Both the position numbers and the translations under genes were made by a program. The notes under the pieces were generated by a model, which was not told the DNA's origin, searched no databases, and worked only from the letters and a program-made list of their open reading frames with translations. DNA of 64,000 bases from Neoechinorhynchus agilis. Its lineage: Eukaryota > Acanthocephala. Numbering within the stretch: position 1 is the stretch's first letter; each line of letters starts with the position of its first letter. Location: positions 6,944,001 to 7,008,000 of the forward strand of contig CM121343.1 in NCBI GenBank assembly GCA_051530055.1, written 5' to 3'. Positions 12,222 through 23,524 of the stretch are shown piece by piece.

Positions 12222-12607
12222 GTGGCTGAACAGGACGAGACGGATGTTGATGAAACCGTGAAAGGATGGACGAAGAGTTCGGACGTTGACCCACAAGAGT
12301 GCACGCAATGGGTTTCCAGCAGTAGCAGCAGCAGCACACTTGTGGCTGTATTGACGCCTAGTTGCGAAACGTTATCTGTCGTGCGTCAAGTGGAACGGCG
12401 GCACTTGTGCAATCTATAAAACACACAAGCAGTCCAACCGGACGGTATTGCCGGATCCTTACGGTTTTGCACCACTCAAAAACGATGGGTCTGTTAAACC
12501 CAAAAGATAATCTCGCTGAAAAAATTCGAATTGCACTTATTTGCGACGAATTCCATATAACTGATCCCCTCAAACCGCTAATAAAAAGATATGCCCGGTT
12601 ATACTGA
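12222..12607 (+). CDS. Possible small unknown gene or gene fragment
   Basis: Two overlapping frames, 12222-12419 and 12362-12607, lie in a stretch that is GC-richer than its flanks. They include a serine run (agcagtagcagcagcagc) and a C-terminal segment PKDNLAEKIRIALICDEFHI with protein-like composition. No family is recognised and no splice site clearly joins the frames. It is divergent to the minus-strand gene just upstream. A chance open region is a real alternative. Confidence 0.25.
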
Positions 12608-12691
12608 TAAAGATCGTCTTTTGATGATAAAATCTGACGATGAGGGAGATTAAGGCATAAAAAAATCAGTTTTCCGAATTCGGGTTAATCA

Positions 12692-15213
12692 TAGGAGGAA
12701 ACCTTCACTTTGTTGGCACGAACGATTAAGGTGAAAACTTATACTTTTAAAAACTTTTCTAATGCTTTTTAGAAGTGAAAATCCCATTTTCTCAAAAAAA
12801 TAGCATAATTACGAGATGTTCATCAAAGGAAACTCTCACTTTGTTGGCACGAGTTATTGAGATAAAATCACAAAATTCTGTTGCCCTTTTAAATTGAAGT
12901 TTAACCTATAAATAGGGCAGAATTAATGCGAAAAGCTTACGAATGAACCGTATATTTCTGTCGACATGAGGGATTAAGGTGAAAACTTATACTTTTAAAA
13001 ACTTTTCTAATGCTTTTTAGAAGTGAAAATCCCATTTTCCTCAAAAAATAGCACAATTACGAGATGTTCATCAAAGGAAACTCTCACTTTGTTGGCACGA
13101 GCGATTGAGATAAAATCACAAAATTCTGTTGCCCTTTTAAATTGAAGTTTAACCTAGAAATAGGGCAGAATTAATGCGAAAAGCTTACGAATGAACCGTA
13201 TATTTCTGTCGCCATGAGGGATTAAGGTGAAAACTTATACTTTTAAAAACTTTCTAATGCTTTTTAGAAGTGAAAATCCCATTTTCCTCAAAAAATAGCA
13301 TAATTACGAGATGTTCATCAAAGGAAACTCTCACTTTGTTGGCACGAGTGATTGAGATAAAATCACAAAATTCTGTTGCCCTTTTAAATTGAAGTTTAAC
13401 CTAGAAATAGGGCAGAATTAATGCGAAAAGCTTACGAATGAACCGTATATTTCTGTCGACGAGGGATTAAGGTGAAAACTTATACTTTTAAAAACTTTCT
13501 AATGCCTTTTAGAAGTGAAAATCCCATTTTCCTCAAAAATAGCACAATTACGAGATGTTCATCAAAGAAACTCTACTTTGTTGGACGAGATAAAATCACA
13601 AAATTCTGTTGCCCTTTTAAATTGAAGTTTAACCTAGAAATAGGGCAGAATTAATGCGAAAAGCTTACGAATGAACCGTATATTTCTGTCGACATGAGGG
13701 ATTAAGGTGAAAACTTATACTTTTAAATACTTTTCTAATGCCTTTTAGAAGTGAAAATCCCATTTTTCTCAAAAATAAGCATAATTACGAGATGTTCATC
13801 AAAGGAAACTCTCACTTTGTTGGCACGAGCGATTGAGATAAAATCACAAAATTCTGTTGCCCTTTTAAATTGAAGTTTAACCTAGAAATAGGGCAGAATT
13901 AATGCGAAAAGCTTACGAATGAACCGTATATTTCTGTCGCCATGAGGGATTAAGGTGAAAACTTATACTTTTAAAAACTTTTCTAATGCTTTTTAGAAGT
14001 GAAAATCCCATTTTCCTCAAAAAATAGCATAATTACGAGATGTTCATCAAAGGAAACTCTCACTTTGTTGGCACGAGGATTGAGATAAAATCACAAAATT
14101 CTGTTGCCCTTTTAAATTGAAGTTTAACCTAGAAATAGGGCAGAATTAATGCGAAAAGCTTACGAATGAACCGTATATTTCTGTCGACGAGGGATTAAGG
14201 TGAAAACTTATACTTTTAAAAACTTTTCTAATGCCTTTTAGAAGTGAAAATCCCATTTTCCTCAAAAAATAGCACAATTACGAGATGTTCATCAAAGGAA
14301 ACTCTCACTTTGTTGGCACGAGCGATTGAGATAAAATCACAAAATTCTGTTGCCCTTTTAAATTGAAGTTTAACCTAGAAATAGGGCAGAATTAATGCGA
14401 AAAGCTTACGAATGAACCGTATATTTCTGTCGCCATGAGGGATTAAGGTGAAAACTTATACTTTTAAAAACTTTTCTAATGCTTTTTAGAAGTGAAAATC
14501 CCATTTTCCTCAAAAAATAGCATAATTACGAGATGTTCATCAAAGGAAACTCTCACTTTGTTGGCACGAGCGATTGAGATAAAATCACAAAATTCTGTTG
14601 CCCTTTTAAATTGAAGTTTAACCTAGAAATAGGGCAGAATTAATGCGAAAAGTTACGAATGAACCGTATATTTCTGTCGACATGAGGGATTAAGGTGAAA
14701 ACTTATACTTTTAAAAACTTTTCTAATGCCTTTTAGAAGTGAAAATCCCATTTTCCTCAAAAAAAAGCATAATTACGAGATGTTCATCAAAGGAAACTCT
14801 CACTTTGTTGGCACGAGCGATTGAGATAAAATCACAAAATTCTGTTGCCCTTTTAAATTGAAGTTTAACCTAGAAATAGGGCAGAATTAATGCGAAAAGC
14901 TTACGAATGAACCGTATATTTCTGTCGCCATGAGGGATTAAGGTGAAAACTTATACTTTTAAAAACTTTTCTAATGCTTTTTAGAAGTGAAAATCCCATT
15001 TTCTCAAAAAATAGCATAATTACGAGATGTTCATCAAAGGAAACTCTCACTTTGTTGGCACGAGGATTGAGATAAAATCACAAAATTCTGTTGCCCTTTT
15101 AAATTGAAGTTTAACCTAGAAATAGGGCAGAATTAATGCGAAAAGTTACGAATGGACCTTATATTTCTGTCGCCATGAGGGATTAAGGTGAAAACTTATA
15201 CTTTTAAAAACTT
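12692..15213. repeat. Satellite array A, ~247-bp unit, ~10 copies
   Basis: Head-to-tail repeats are marked by gattaaggtgaaaacttata at 12724, 12972, 13220, 13465, 13700, 13948, 14193, 14441, 14688, 14936 and 15181. Spacing is 235-248 bp. Units are well over 95 percent alike apart from short indels; most carry AAGCTT. Linked variants (tcgcc with gctttttag, tcgac with gccttttag) alternate from about 13.7 kb on, so a dimeric higher-order unit of ~494 bp is likely. The array starts and ends in partial units. It is non-coding. Confidence 0.95.
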
Positions 15214-15511
15214 CTGAGCACAAGTGCGGGATGTATAAGAATTTACAATCTCATTTTATAAACGCGAACGATTGTTCCAATTTATGATAAAATTTCATAT
15301 TTTAAAGTCGTAAAATCGCAAGATTTTTTTAAATTACATAATTATTTAGAAATAAAGTTAAAGAATAGAATTATTATTTAGGTCTACATCAGGAAATATA
15401 GATCTCTAAAACCCGATTCATCACTTTTATAAGTGAATTTTCAAAGCTAACCTCGTCCGCCGATAACGTTTTCTTAAAGACGTTTCGAACCTCGTCGGAT
15501 TCATCGATGGA
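15214..15511. other. Intergenic, with a foldback-family fragment
   Basis: Nothing coding is seen. The end of this stretch (about 15470-15498) holds a fragment ttcttaaagacgtttcgaac with ctcgtcgg after it, the same sequence as the core of the foldback element that follows. Confidence 0.5.
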
Positions 15512-15675
15512 ATTGTTGATTAGAAGTCTACACCCGCGGTAAATGAGTATTTATTAAAGACGTTTCGAACTTCGTCGTGTTCATCTTACTCATCCACTTA
15601 TGAAGCCGACGAGGTTCGAAACTTTTTTAATTAAAATAATTATTTCGACCGAGGGTGTAGACTTCTAAACAATGA
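15512..15675. repeat. Foldback element of the gtttcgaacctcgtcgg family, copy 1
   Basis: The arms are 15512-15575 (tgttgattagaagtctacac ... acgtttcgaacttcgtcg) and about 15606-15675 (cgacgaggttcgaaac ... gtgtagacttctaaacaatg), in reverse complement, with a loop of ~30 bp. Related copies lie at 21055-21205 and, as a fragment, at 34858-34890. It is probably a non-autonomous DNA element. The core ggttcgaaac resembles a tRNA B box, but no A box or cloverleaf was found. Confidence 0.7.
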
Positions 15676-16130
15676 TTCCAATCACATTTCCAGGTACCTC
15701 ACAGATCGACAAAGTTAAAGGATATTTCAGATAATTGGTTTGGCGTATGCTAATGTCAATGGAAATCCGTTAAGTATTTATAATTACAATGTTGTTTTTG
15801 ATGAAGACTGAAATTTCGGTGGCTTAGTAAATGTAAGATATTATAGACAAATAGTGTTGGGAACGTCGCCATATGACAAATTTAGAGTTATTTGCTTCAG
15901 TTGCGGGTGTTGATAAGATCGCTCAAATGGTAGAACCTGCAGCGATAAAAGCCACATTATGTCAGAACCAATTGCTAGCTGGAACTTTTTAATGTTGGCT
16001 TTAACTTTATTTCACTCAATCAGTTTTGAAGAATCAGTGACGAAAAAACAATCGATTTCACTGAGATAATTTCTAAATGATACGAACGTCCGAGTAAAGG
16101 TAGGCTTTCCTGGTTTTTTTTAGGATAACA
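15676..16130. other. Intergenic before the LINE
   Basis: No gene was recognised. The LINE 5' end is not defined exactly and may reach into this stretch. Confidence 0.4.
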
Positions 16131-16462
16131 TCAAACAGAAATTCCAATGGAGTGGACCTATCAACTATTAGAGACGGAATGGAAACAATTCTCTCGTTGT
16201 CAACGTCTACTCTCTCAACAAATCAATGAACAGTGAGCAAGAATCGGACAAGTATTCTACTCTTATTGATGTTGCACTAAAGAAATGCTTTGAACGAGTT
16301 ACTGAAAATCTAAAGAACTCATTAATTGAAGCATTGAACGCAGTTAAGGATATATTGGCGGAGGCTATTCAGTGCGAAGTGGAAGCTATTTAAAAGTGAA
16401 CAGTTGATCGGTGTCAAAAAGGGCAAAGGGAAAGAACTAAAGGCTCGAAGAGGCAGGCGAAG

Positions 16463-17077
16463 ATGAATTCTAAGAAGCAGGCTAAAGGTTTACTGAAATC
16501 GGATAGTGAAACTACCACAAAGGAGAATAATGTTTTGGTAGATGCCATCAATATGGCAAACTCAAACGACGATTTGCTGGAAATGAATGGTGTTCTAAAG
16601 AATGCGAATATTTTGACTTTTACTAGGGACTTGGTACCACCCTTAGAGGATATTCAGCCTGTAGTGCTTTATGATTCCAATATTACTGTGGAGTCTGATA
16701 TTGTGACTGGGATAAAAGGCGATCCAGCTGAAGTAACTACTAAGAAAGCTACGGTCGAACAAAAGGTCCAGGTAACACCTGAACGAGTAGTAACAAGAGA
16801 AAAAGGAGGAAATCCATCAAAATCAATCAACCCTTTGATTCATTTCGGTAATGATAAGCCTTTTCCACCAGTGCCATCATCCCTCGTTGCTCTGAATTCG
16901 ACCCATAGCATCATGCACTCCTCCATTGAGGATGGAAATCGCACCATATTTATTTCTGGTATGCCGGAAGCCCCTGTTACAGATCCTGTCGCCGCTGATG
17001 CACACAACCGCAACCAAATCCTTCGAATTGGTCAACTCCTTTCCCCGACATTCACTCTACTATTCCTCCCCCATTAA
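16463..17077 (+). pseudogene. LINE ORF1-like frame
   Basis: This 204-codon frame has a charged N-terminal half and ends in a segment beginning RTIFISGMPEAP, which resembles the RRM-like RNA-binding segment of LINE ORF1 proteins (VVVxGLPES type). It lies just upstream of the endonuclease and RT of the same element. The frame breaks after 17077, but related sequence (for example NRRYKLLTSKNPRTS around 17165-17210) continues in another frame, as expected for the end of ORF1. Homology to ORF1 is inferred from this motif and from position. Confidence 0.55.
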
Positions 17078-17421
17078 CAGTTATGCGCATTATATCCAAA
17101 AATCGCTTCAACCCGAGACCACATTTCGTCAAAGTTACTTTTATTTCACAACTCGTAGCCTTCCTCTTTCTTAACAGGAGATACAAACTTCTTACTAGCA
17201 AAAACCCACGAACATCTCCCCCATCCCAAAAAATCGAAGAATAAGCGACTTCCCAGTTTCTTTGATTACGTGCAACTCGACCGGCGCCCGAATAACCACA
17301 TAGGTCAATCTCCCAGCCGTTTCACATTAAGCACTCTCTTTTTCCCGAACTAATTAAATAATTTTCTCTTTAACCCTACTCAAAATCATCATAAATCGGC
17401 CCATCCAACCGTAGCTGATCC

Positions 17422-18257
17422 ATGCAAAGTCCCAACCTTAAACTCATTTCTATCATAACCATTCACTCATCCCAACTAAAATTTTCGAGCCGCCCGGACT
17501 TCTTTGGGATAATCAATCGTTCTTTATCGGTATCCCGTAACGATTCCTCCCTTAAACTACCACCCGCAACGAACAATGCAACCCCAATCTCCCTCACTTC
17601 CACCCCCGATTTCGCGAAATCCAAAATTCCCTTCCCCGCCGTTTTCTACTCCAATACTCGTAGCCTCCTTCCTAAACTAAATGAAATTTCATTCGTTTCA
17701 TCTACCTCAAAAGTAGACATAGTCATCTCAACAGAAACGTTGCGTACCCCCTTCAACAGCGATTCAGCCATCCTTCCCGGGTACTCTTCCTTCCATACAT
17801 ACTACGATGACCGTCAAGGGGGGTCTCAATTAACGTACGGCAATCGCCATTTTACTCTTTATCTTTCACATGCTCTCTACAAAGCGCTGATCTAGAATTC
17901 ATTCCAGTCCATTCCACAGCTCCTCTGAGAAACGGCCTTAGAGAATTCACCATTGCTGGCGTCTATCGCCCTCCGGCCTCTCTTCCTGAATCCTCTTTGC
18001 TCCAAATTGACTCTATGATTGAGCTCATAAACTCCACAAATTCGCACCATTTCTTAATTGCAAGGGACTTCAATAATCTATTTCCTCTTCTACCCTTCTC
18101 GGAGTTGCGTCAACTACTTGACTTTCCAACTCGTCTTGACGCTCATCTCGACAAAGTGTTCACAAATATCGACGCCTACTCATCCGCCTCTAAACTCCCT
18201 CCCCCCGCGAACACTGACCACTCTGCTCTTATCACTCCCTCCACCTCAGCGTTTTAA
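17422..18257 (+). pseudogene. LINE ORF2, AP-endonuclease region
   Basis: Two frames (17422-17895, 17997-18257) carry the endonuclease that nicks target DNA in LINE retrotransposition. Visible motifs are YSNTRSLLPKL, DIVISTETL (the ETW-type catalytic glutamate block), PGYSSF and, further on, RDFNNLFPL and NTDHSALI. Between the two frames, sequence such as GVYRPPAS (about 17960) in another frame matches the GVYRPP block of these endonucleases. The region is interrupted by frameshifts and is not functional. Confidence 0.75.
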
Positions 18258-18714
18258 ATCTTCCCGTCTACCCGTCTGGGATAAACGTGATCATCACATC
18301 CAAAATTTTATAAAATTGTTCAATTCTATGATTCACACCCTCCACTCTAAAACACAAATGACCGTTCCTTGGCTATGTCCTCCCTAACCTCAAATATAAC
18401 CCCATTTTGAAACTTCTTCAAAGGCAAGCTTCTAACGCCAACCACAATAACCGCCCAGACTTCCCACTTTTACAAATAGCTCTAACTAACAAAATACTTA
18501 TCGTCCGCAAAATATTTCATTCCTCTAAAATTCGTTCGGGCGGCAATTAAACATATTCTTTGTCTACGCCACCCGGATCCATTCCCTCATTTGTCCTCCA
18601 CTGAATTAAAACAGGTTCTAGATTACAACAATCAGAACCTCTGCCCTGACTCAATTTACAATCACTACTCAACATCAGTCCCCACACAATCTTTTACGTC
18701 CACAGCTGAAACTC

Positions 18715-19893
18715 TTGTCAACTCGCCGATACCCCTTAGTTTCATCATATGAAGTACTAAAGTATCTCATGAAATTACCTAAAAATTCGTCCTCTCAATC
18801 CGAAATCCCAAACTGGGCTCTTCGCTGCATCATCCCCGAACTTATCGACCCTCTAACCCTCATTATACATCGCAGCTTTTTATATGGCATCTATCCCTAT
18901 TGCCTCAAAACTGCCAAAGTTTTACTCGTTCCAAAAAAAGGGCATCCTATTTCGGCTGTATCATTCCGTCCAATTTCCATTCTACCCGCTCTTTCAAAAA
19001 TCATCGAAAAATGTTTTAAATCTCGCCTCCTTTCACTTCACGAAACGTTATCGCCCCTACAATTTGGCTTTCGGCCCAAATTTTCTGCAGCCGATGTCCT
19101 ACTTTGCATTTATGACACGCTCCTACGCAACCTCGACAATAACCCTTCTAACGTCACCCGTCTCATTCAACTGGATTTATCGAAAGCATTCGACTCTGTG
19201 AACCTTTGGTCTCAACTTGTGGGAGATCCGCGGGCTCGAATTTTATCTTCACAATCGCAAGCAATACAGTCACTGCTCTTCTACCCCCTCAATCTGCCTA
19301 TCCCGCACCAAAGGCGTACCTCAAGGTGCTGTGCTGTCACCACTTTTCTTTAATATTTTGCTAAACGACTTCGAACCTCTCTCCTCTAACTCTAAACTCT
19401 TCCCATACGCCGACGATATCACCCTCATCACCCATTCACCACCCCACCTCTCCGTTTCTTTAACCTCTAAAGAAATCTCACATATAAAAGATTTCTGCAC
19501 CTATCACAAACTCCACCTGAATTTCTTTAAATGCATCAAAATGATCCCTTAACTCTCCCGCAACACCACATCATCCCCTGAGCTTCTAAATGACATCCTA
19601 CGATTCATCTTCCTAAGAATTCTGAGTATCCAATTTCAATCAAAATTCAAATGGGACTCGCACATCACTCTCTCCCTCGAGCTTCCGGCATAGGAATCCC
19701 TTCAACCGATCTTTACAAATTTTACTTCTGCTTTGTCTTACCATCCCTCACCTACGGTTACCCCGTATTTTGCAACCTTTCCAAATCTCAAATCCGTCGT
19801 CTTGAAATTCTTCACAAAAGAGCATCTAAAATTTGCACAATTGACTTTCCTTCTCCCATCGAATGCCTTGATACTATTTTCTTAAAACAATAA
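18715..19893 (+). pseudogene. LINE ORF2, reverse transcriptase and C-terminal region
   Basis: Three frames (18715-19353, 19217-19552, 19651-19893) together cover fingers, palm and thumb of a LINE RT and the tail (RRLEILHKRASKIC) typical of jockey/CR1-like ORF2. The catalytic YADD lies at about 19407-19418. The frames overlap out of phase, so at least two frameshifts separate them, and there are further stops. The RT cannot be made from this copy. Confidence 0.85.
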
Positions 19894-20150
19894 AAACGTC
19901 TCTCAACCCAACCACCACAATTTCTTCCACATGTCGCTCCCTTTTCACACGAGAACAACATTCGTAATCCTAATTCGTTTCATCCTCCTTTGACCTCGCA
20001 CCTCCCTATATCCACACTCCTTTTTCCATGCTATTAAATCTTCTCGGATATCATAACTTGAAATGAACCGGAGGAAAGACCCAACATTACAAGCGCTCCT
20101 GCAAGCAATAAACTCCTATTCCCACCAGAACGGACTAAAGTTTAATTTTG

Positions 20151-21054
20151 TCTAAAGAAGATTCATAAAAGAATGATCGTCTAATCATAGTTAAAGTTTT
20201 TCGTGAATAAAAAGCGAAATTTTTTATTCTTTGTTCGGTCAAACGATTAAACAAAAATTTGACCTTGAACGTTCATATTGTATCGATATCGGAATTATGG
20301 AAGCAAACTCTAATATCGGAGGATACCCTTGAGAATATTAGCACTAAGAAAATATTTATAAAATAATTAGACAAAATCTAGATTCTGTTATGCGACATTC
20401 CCCGAAACCGTCGTACAGTCTTATTGCGCCTTAGACCATAGTTAAAATCGATATTTATTATTAACTTTCTCATCTAAAAATCTTTATTGCACAAATGTTT
20501 CAACTTCGCACACAAAATATGCAAGTAATAGAATCATAGGGGAAATATTTAAGAAATGAACGATTGTGTGTACTATGGCATATAGTCACCAGTCTCATCT
20601 GAATGATTTGTTTTAAGAAATTTATATAGGATACGAAAACAAAGACAGCATAATGATAAACTTACCAAGTTAAACTTTCGAAAACACGTCAATGAATAAG
20701 CTCCTTTGAATCCGCAACCCCTGGTAAAAAAGCAACCGAAGCTGTTCACTCACACCATTTCTTACTCTTTTATTAGTGCCAATGAATTTTTCTATTGAAG
20801 GCAACAATGTGGCCATGGGGTTCATTGCGTTATTTCAAATGCAAACTCAATCCAAAGATAGCGATTGAATTATCCAGCTGCGGCCAAATATATTTGTGTG
20901 GAAAAGATGGTTCAGAAATGCAGTAAAAATACAGAACATTAAGTTCACTGCCCGACATAGCATTCAGTTCTTAATACCTTGAAAAAATTAATAAAAGATC
21001 GGAGCGCGGTTGGCCGTTGTATTCATCAAAGCATTGTAATGGCTGTATTGTAGA
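20151..21054. other. Intergenic, no gene seen
   Basis: AT-rich sequence after the LINE with no supported coding region. The true LINE 3' end may lie slightly inside this stretch. Confidence 0.45.
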
Positions 21055-21205
21055 ATAGTCGATAAGTCTTCACCCACGGTAAATAGTTTTTTATTAAAAA
21101 CGTTTCGAACCTCATCGGAATAACTAACAAACTGATGATGAACCCGACGAGGTTCGAAACATCTTTAATAAAAATTGTTTACCTGGTGAAGACGAACTCC
21201 GTCAA
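21055..21205. repeat. Foldback element of the gtttcgaacctcgtcgg family, copy 2
   Basis: The left arm (gataagtcttcacccacggt ... aaaaacgtttcgaacctc) and right arm (gacgaggttcgaaacatc ... tttacctggtgaagac) are reverse complements around a loop that includes aactgatgatgaaccc. A further stretch near 21286 (ttaccgggtgaggactcc) resembles the outer end of the family. It lies 5.5 kb from copy 1, on the other side of the LINE. Confidence 0.65.
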
Positions 21206-21735
21206 GAACGATCCCATGCCCGGCTGAAAAAGGTGGAGGGTTTAGCCAAATTTTGACCTAAATTACAACCAACAACCGAAACGAATTACCGGGTGAGGAC
21301 TCCTAAACAATATTCCTATGCTAAGGTTTGAAGTGAATCTAAAGGACAATTCGATTCATAGTTCAAAACGAACAAATATGAGGACACCGTTAAATCACAT
21401 CGCGATTTTACATAGTAATCCAATCCGACGTGTTTATTCGTTTTTGATCGTCAGTATGCCCACTTTACACCGGAAAGAGGAATGTAATAACTTTTTGATC
21501 ACCGCGGCACGTAGTTTATAAACCAATCGTACACCACATAAAATTCATGTGGCTTTCTTAGGAAGATCTTTGAAAGTATTATTAGTTAGGACATTTCGAA
21601 ATGGCTAAAGATGTTGAATAGATGAACATGAATGAAGACGTCGTCGTGGATAGGACATTTGTATTTGAAGTACAGAAAGGGGATTATTTGTGTCAGTATA
21701 AGACGACCCTTCATCCCATGTGTAAATCCCTAGCT

Positions 21736-23151
21736 TCAATGTCTATTATAGTCATAGGCATAATCGCTGTATCCGTTTATCGGCTCAGCGTCTTCTTCGG
21801 CCTCTTCGTCCTCAGCATTGCCTTCATTAGGTTCATTTCCTCCGGATCCGTCATCTTCAGCAATATACTCCGTGGTTTGAAGTTCATCGACGGGGTATGT
21901 GTAAGGGTGGAAGAGACTACCTTCCTCGTCTTCCCCCGATTGCTCTCTCAATCTTCCTTCATGGCTAGGTGAATCCGACTGGTAACTATCAGGGAGTTCG
22001 TTCGCTCTTACGTCCTGTTGGTCTTGATGGTGCCGCTGATATTCATCATCTTCTAACTGACTTGCATCTAGCTGGTCACCCCTGTCCTCATCGTGTGTAT
22101 CTCCCTCTTCAAGAGTTTCCTCACCAGCATCTTCCTGGTCTCTTCCATACAATTGCTGCTGTCGCTTGTATTCCTCCCAGTACTGTTCCTGTTCGTCAGG
22201 TGTATGCAAAGATGGTTCTTGTTGTTGCTGCTGAGACTGCTGTTCATACTCCAAACGCCTCTGCTCCTCTTCCAATCTCTGCATTTCTCTCCTCTGGTCT
22301 TCTAATCTTCGCAAATACATTTCATTCTCGCGTTCCTGCTCAAGTCTGGCACGCTCGGCTTCATCTGGGTAAGGTTGTTCCGGCTGGGCGTAGGGTGTAT
22401 CCCGATGTTGCCCATATTCAGCTTGTTCTTGAGATACTTGTGGCTGATAAGGGTATTGCTCATGTACCGATGGTGGCGGTTGTGGCGGTTGTTGTTGTGC
22501 CGGAACTGGAACCATGTACTGTCGGTGAGGATCATTTGTTACCTCAAGGAAGACGGACTCGAAATCTCGCGGATTCCCGGTATTCGCTCTACAGATATAA
22601 GTTCCACTGTCAGATGACTGCAAGTTTTCCATGTCGATGCGGTAAATATTTCGATGGAGTAGCTTTTTGGTCTCAGTACTTGGCGAAAACGGCTTAACAA
22701 GAGAAAAGAGTTTGAAGGAATTGGAGGGGAAATGGAGTAACTTACCACCCCACTCTCTCGGGACCAAGTTCCGCTAAACCCGTCACTGAGCTCGCAATCG
22801 AAATGAACGGAATCACCGACCATTTTAGTCGTGTGTTTGCCCGGGGCGAATATGTATATATCTAATCGATCGGAATATCTCCCAAGATGTTGTTGTTCTG
22901 CCCAATAAGAAGGTTGTTGCTGCTCAATTTGCGATCGCTGAGGAGGCTCCTGCCAATGTCCATGCTGGGCTGAATGATTTGAATGTAGTTTTGAGGGGAC
23001 AGACAAGACTTGAGAACTGACCTTGTCGCCTTACTCTTCCTACTTCCTTAACCCGGAGCTCTCTGCTGTAATGGGCAACAAGAACATTTCCATGATTGTT
23101 GAGCGAAGCGTTAATCACATCAACAATGAGCAAAAAACAAAATACAATCAT
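21736..23151 (-). CDS. Secreted single-Ig-domain protein with long acidic Gln/Glu-rich tail
   Basis: The protein is probably secreted or extracellular. It starts at the ATG at 23151 with a hydrophobic signal peptide (MIVFCFLLIVDVINAS). An Ig domain follows: first cysteine in GDSVHFDCELS, tryptophan in GTWSRESG, and LQSSDSGTYICRA. Exons: about 23151-22746 and 22692-21736, split by a 53-bp intron with a gtaagt donor inside the Ig domain. The ~230-residue tail is disordered: Pro/Gln-rich, then a charged coiled-coil-like stretch (about 22400-22200), then Asp/Glu-rich with Tyr-rich end SDYAYDYNRH. The frame of the signal-peptide part and that of the Ig exon differ by one base near 23010, with no room for an intron, so an indel or an error is likely. 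The family beyond the Ig fold is not recognised. Confidence 0.7.
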
Positions 23152-23524
23152 AAAATCTTTGCCGTACTAAATCATTGGGTTAGTATAATCGAGTGAAGTG
23201 GATTTTTCTCACCATGATTGAAGAAATTGTATGTTGCTGTTGGTGCGCGGAATGGCACGATTGCCTTGCAAAGATTCCCGATGAACACTCGGAGCTTTTT
23301 TAATTGAAAAACATGCAGACACGTTGACTGAATACCACCGGCAGTAAAATAAAACTCACCCACACACCAAGATCAGCACGGAAATGATTATGCCGTACTT
23401 TAAAGGTTGCTTAGATATCGCTTTTTCGTCGTTATCGTCTGCGTTTAATATATGTTAGTTTTGCATATAGACACAAGAACCGATTGTCACTTTTTCTGCA
23501 TCCTCTTCCTCGAAAAGAACCTAT

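Larger units (their letters stand above)
16130..20150 (+). mobile_element. Broken LINE (non-LTR retrotransposon), ~4 kb
   Basis: Order: a short coiled-coil frame (16226-16393), an ORF1-like frame (16463-17077), an APE-type endonuclease region (17422-18257), reverse transcriptase (18715-19552) and a C-terminal segment (19651-19893). RT blocks seen: PKKGHPISAVSFRPISILP, FGFRPKFSAADVL, LIQLDLSKAFDSVN, KGVPQGAVLSPLFFNILLND and catalytic YADDI. The endonuclease shows FYSNTRSLLPKLNEIS and a degenerate NTDHSALIT. The layout fits the jockey/CR1/L2 range of clades; the exact clade cannot be set by eye. The ORFs are split by many frameshifts, so the copy is inactive. The coding strand is strikingly C-rich and G-poor from 17.1 kb on. 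No poly-A tail or target-site duplication was resolved, so both ends are approximate. Confidence 0.9.

Noticed and set aside
15480-21160. tRNA gene or tRNA-derived SINE from the ggttcgaaac motif
   Set aside because: No A box, no cloverleaf stems and no 3' tail were seen; the motif sits in symmetrical hairpin arms.
21969-22697. Plus-strand 242-codon frame opposite the Ig gene
   Set aside because: The minus-strand reading has an Ig domain and splice sites; the plus frame has no coherent features and is an antisense shadow of Gln/Glu codons.
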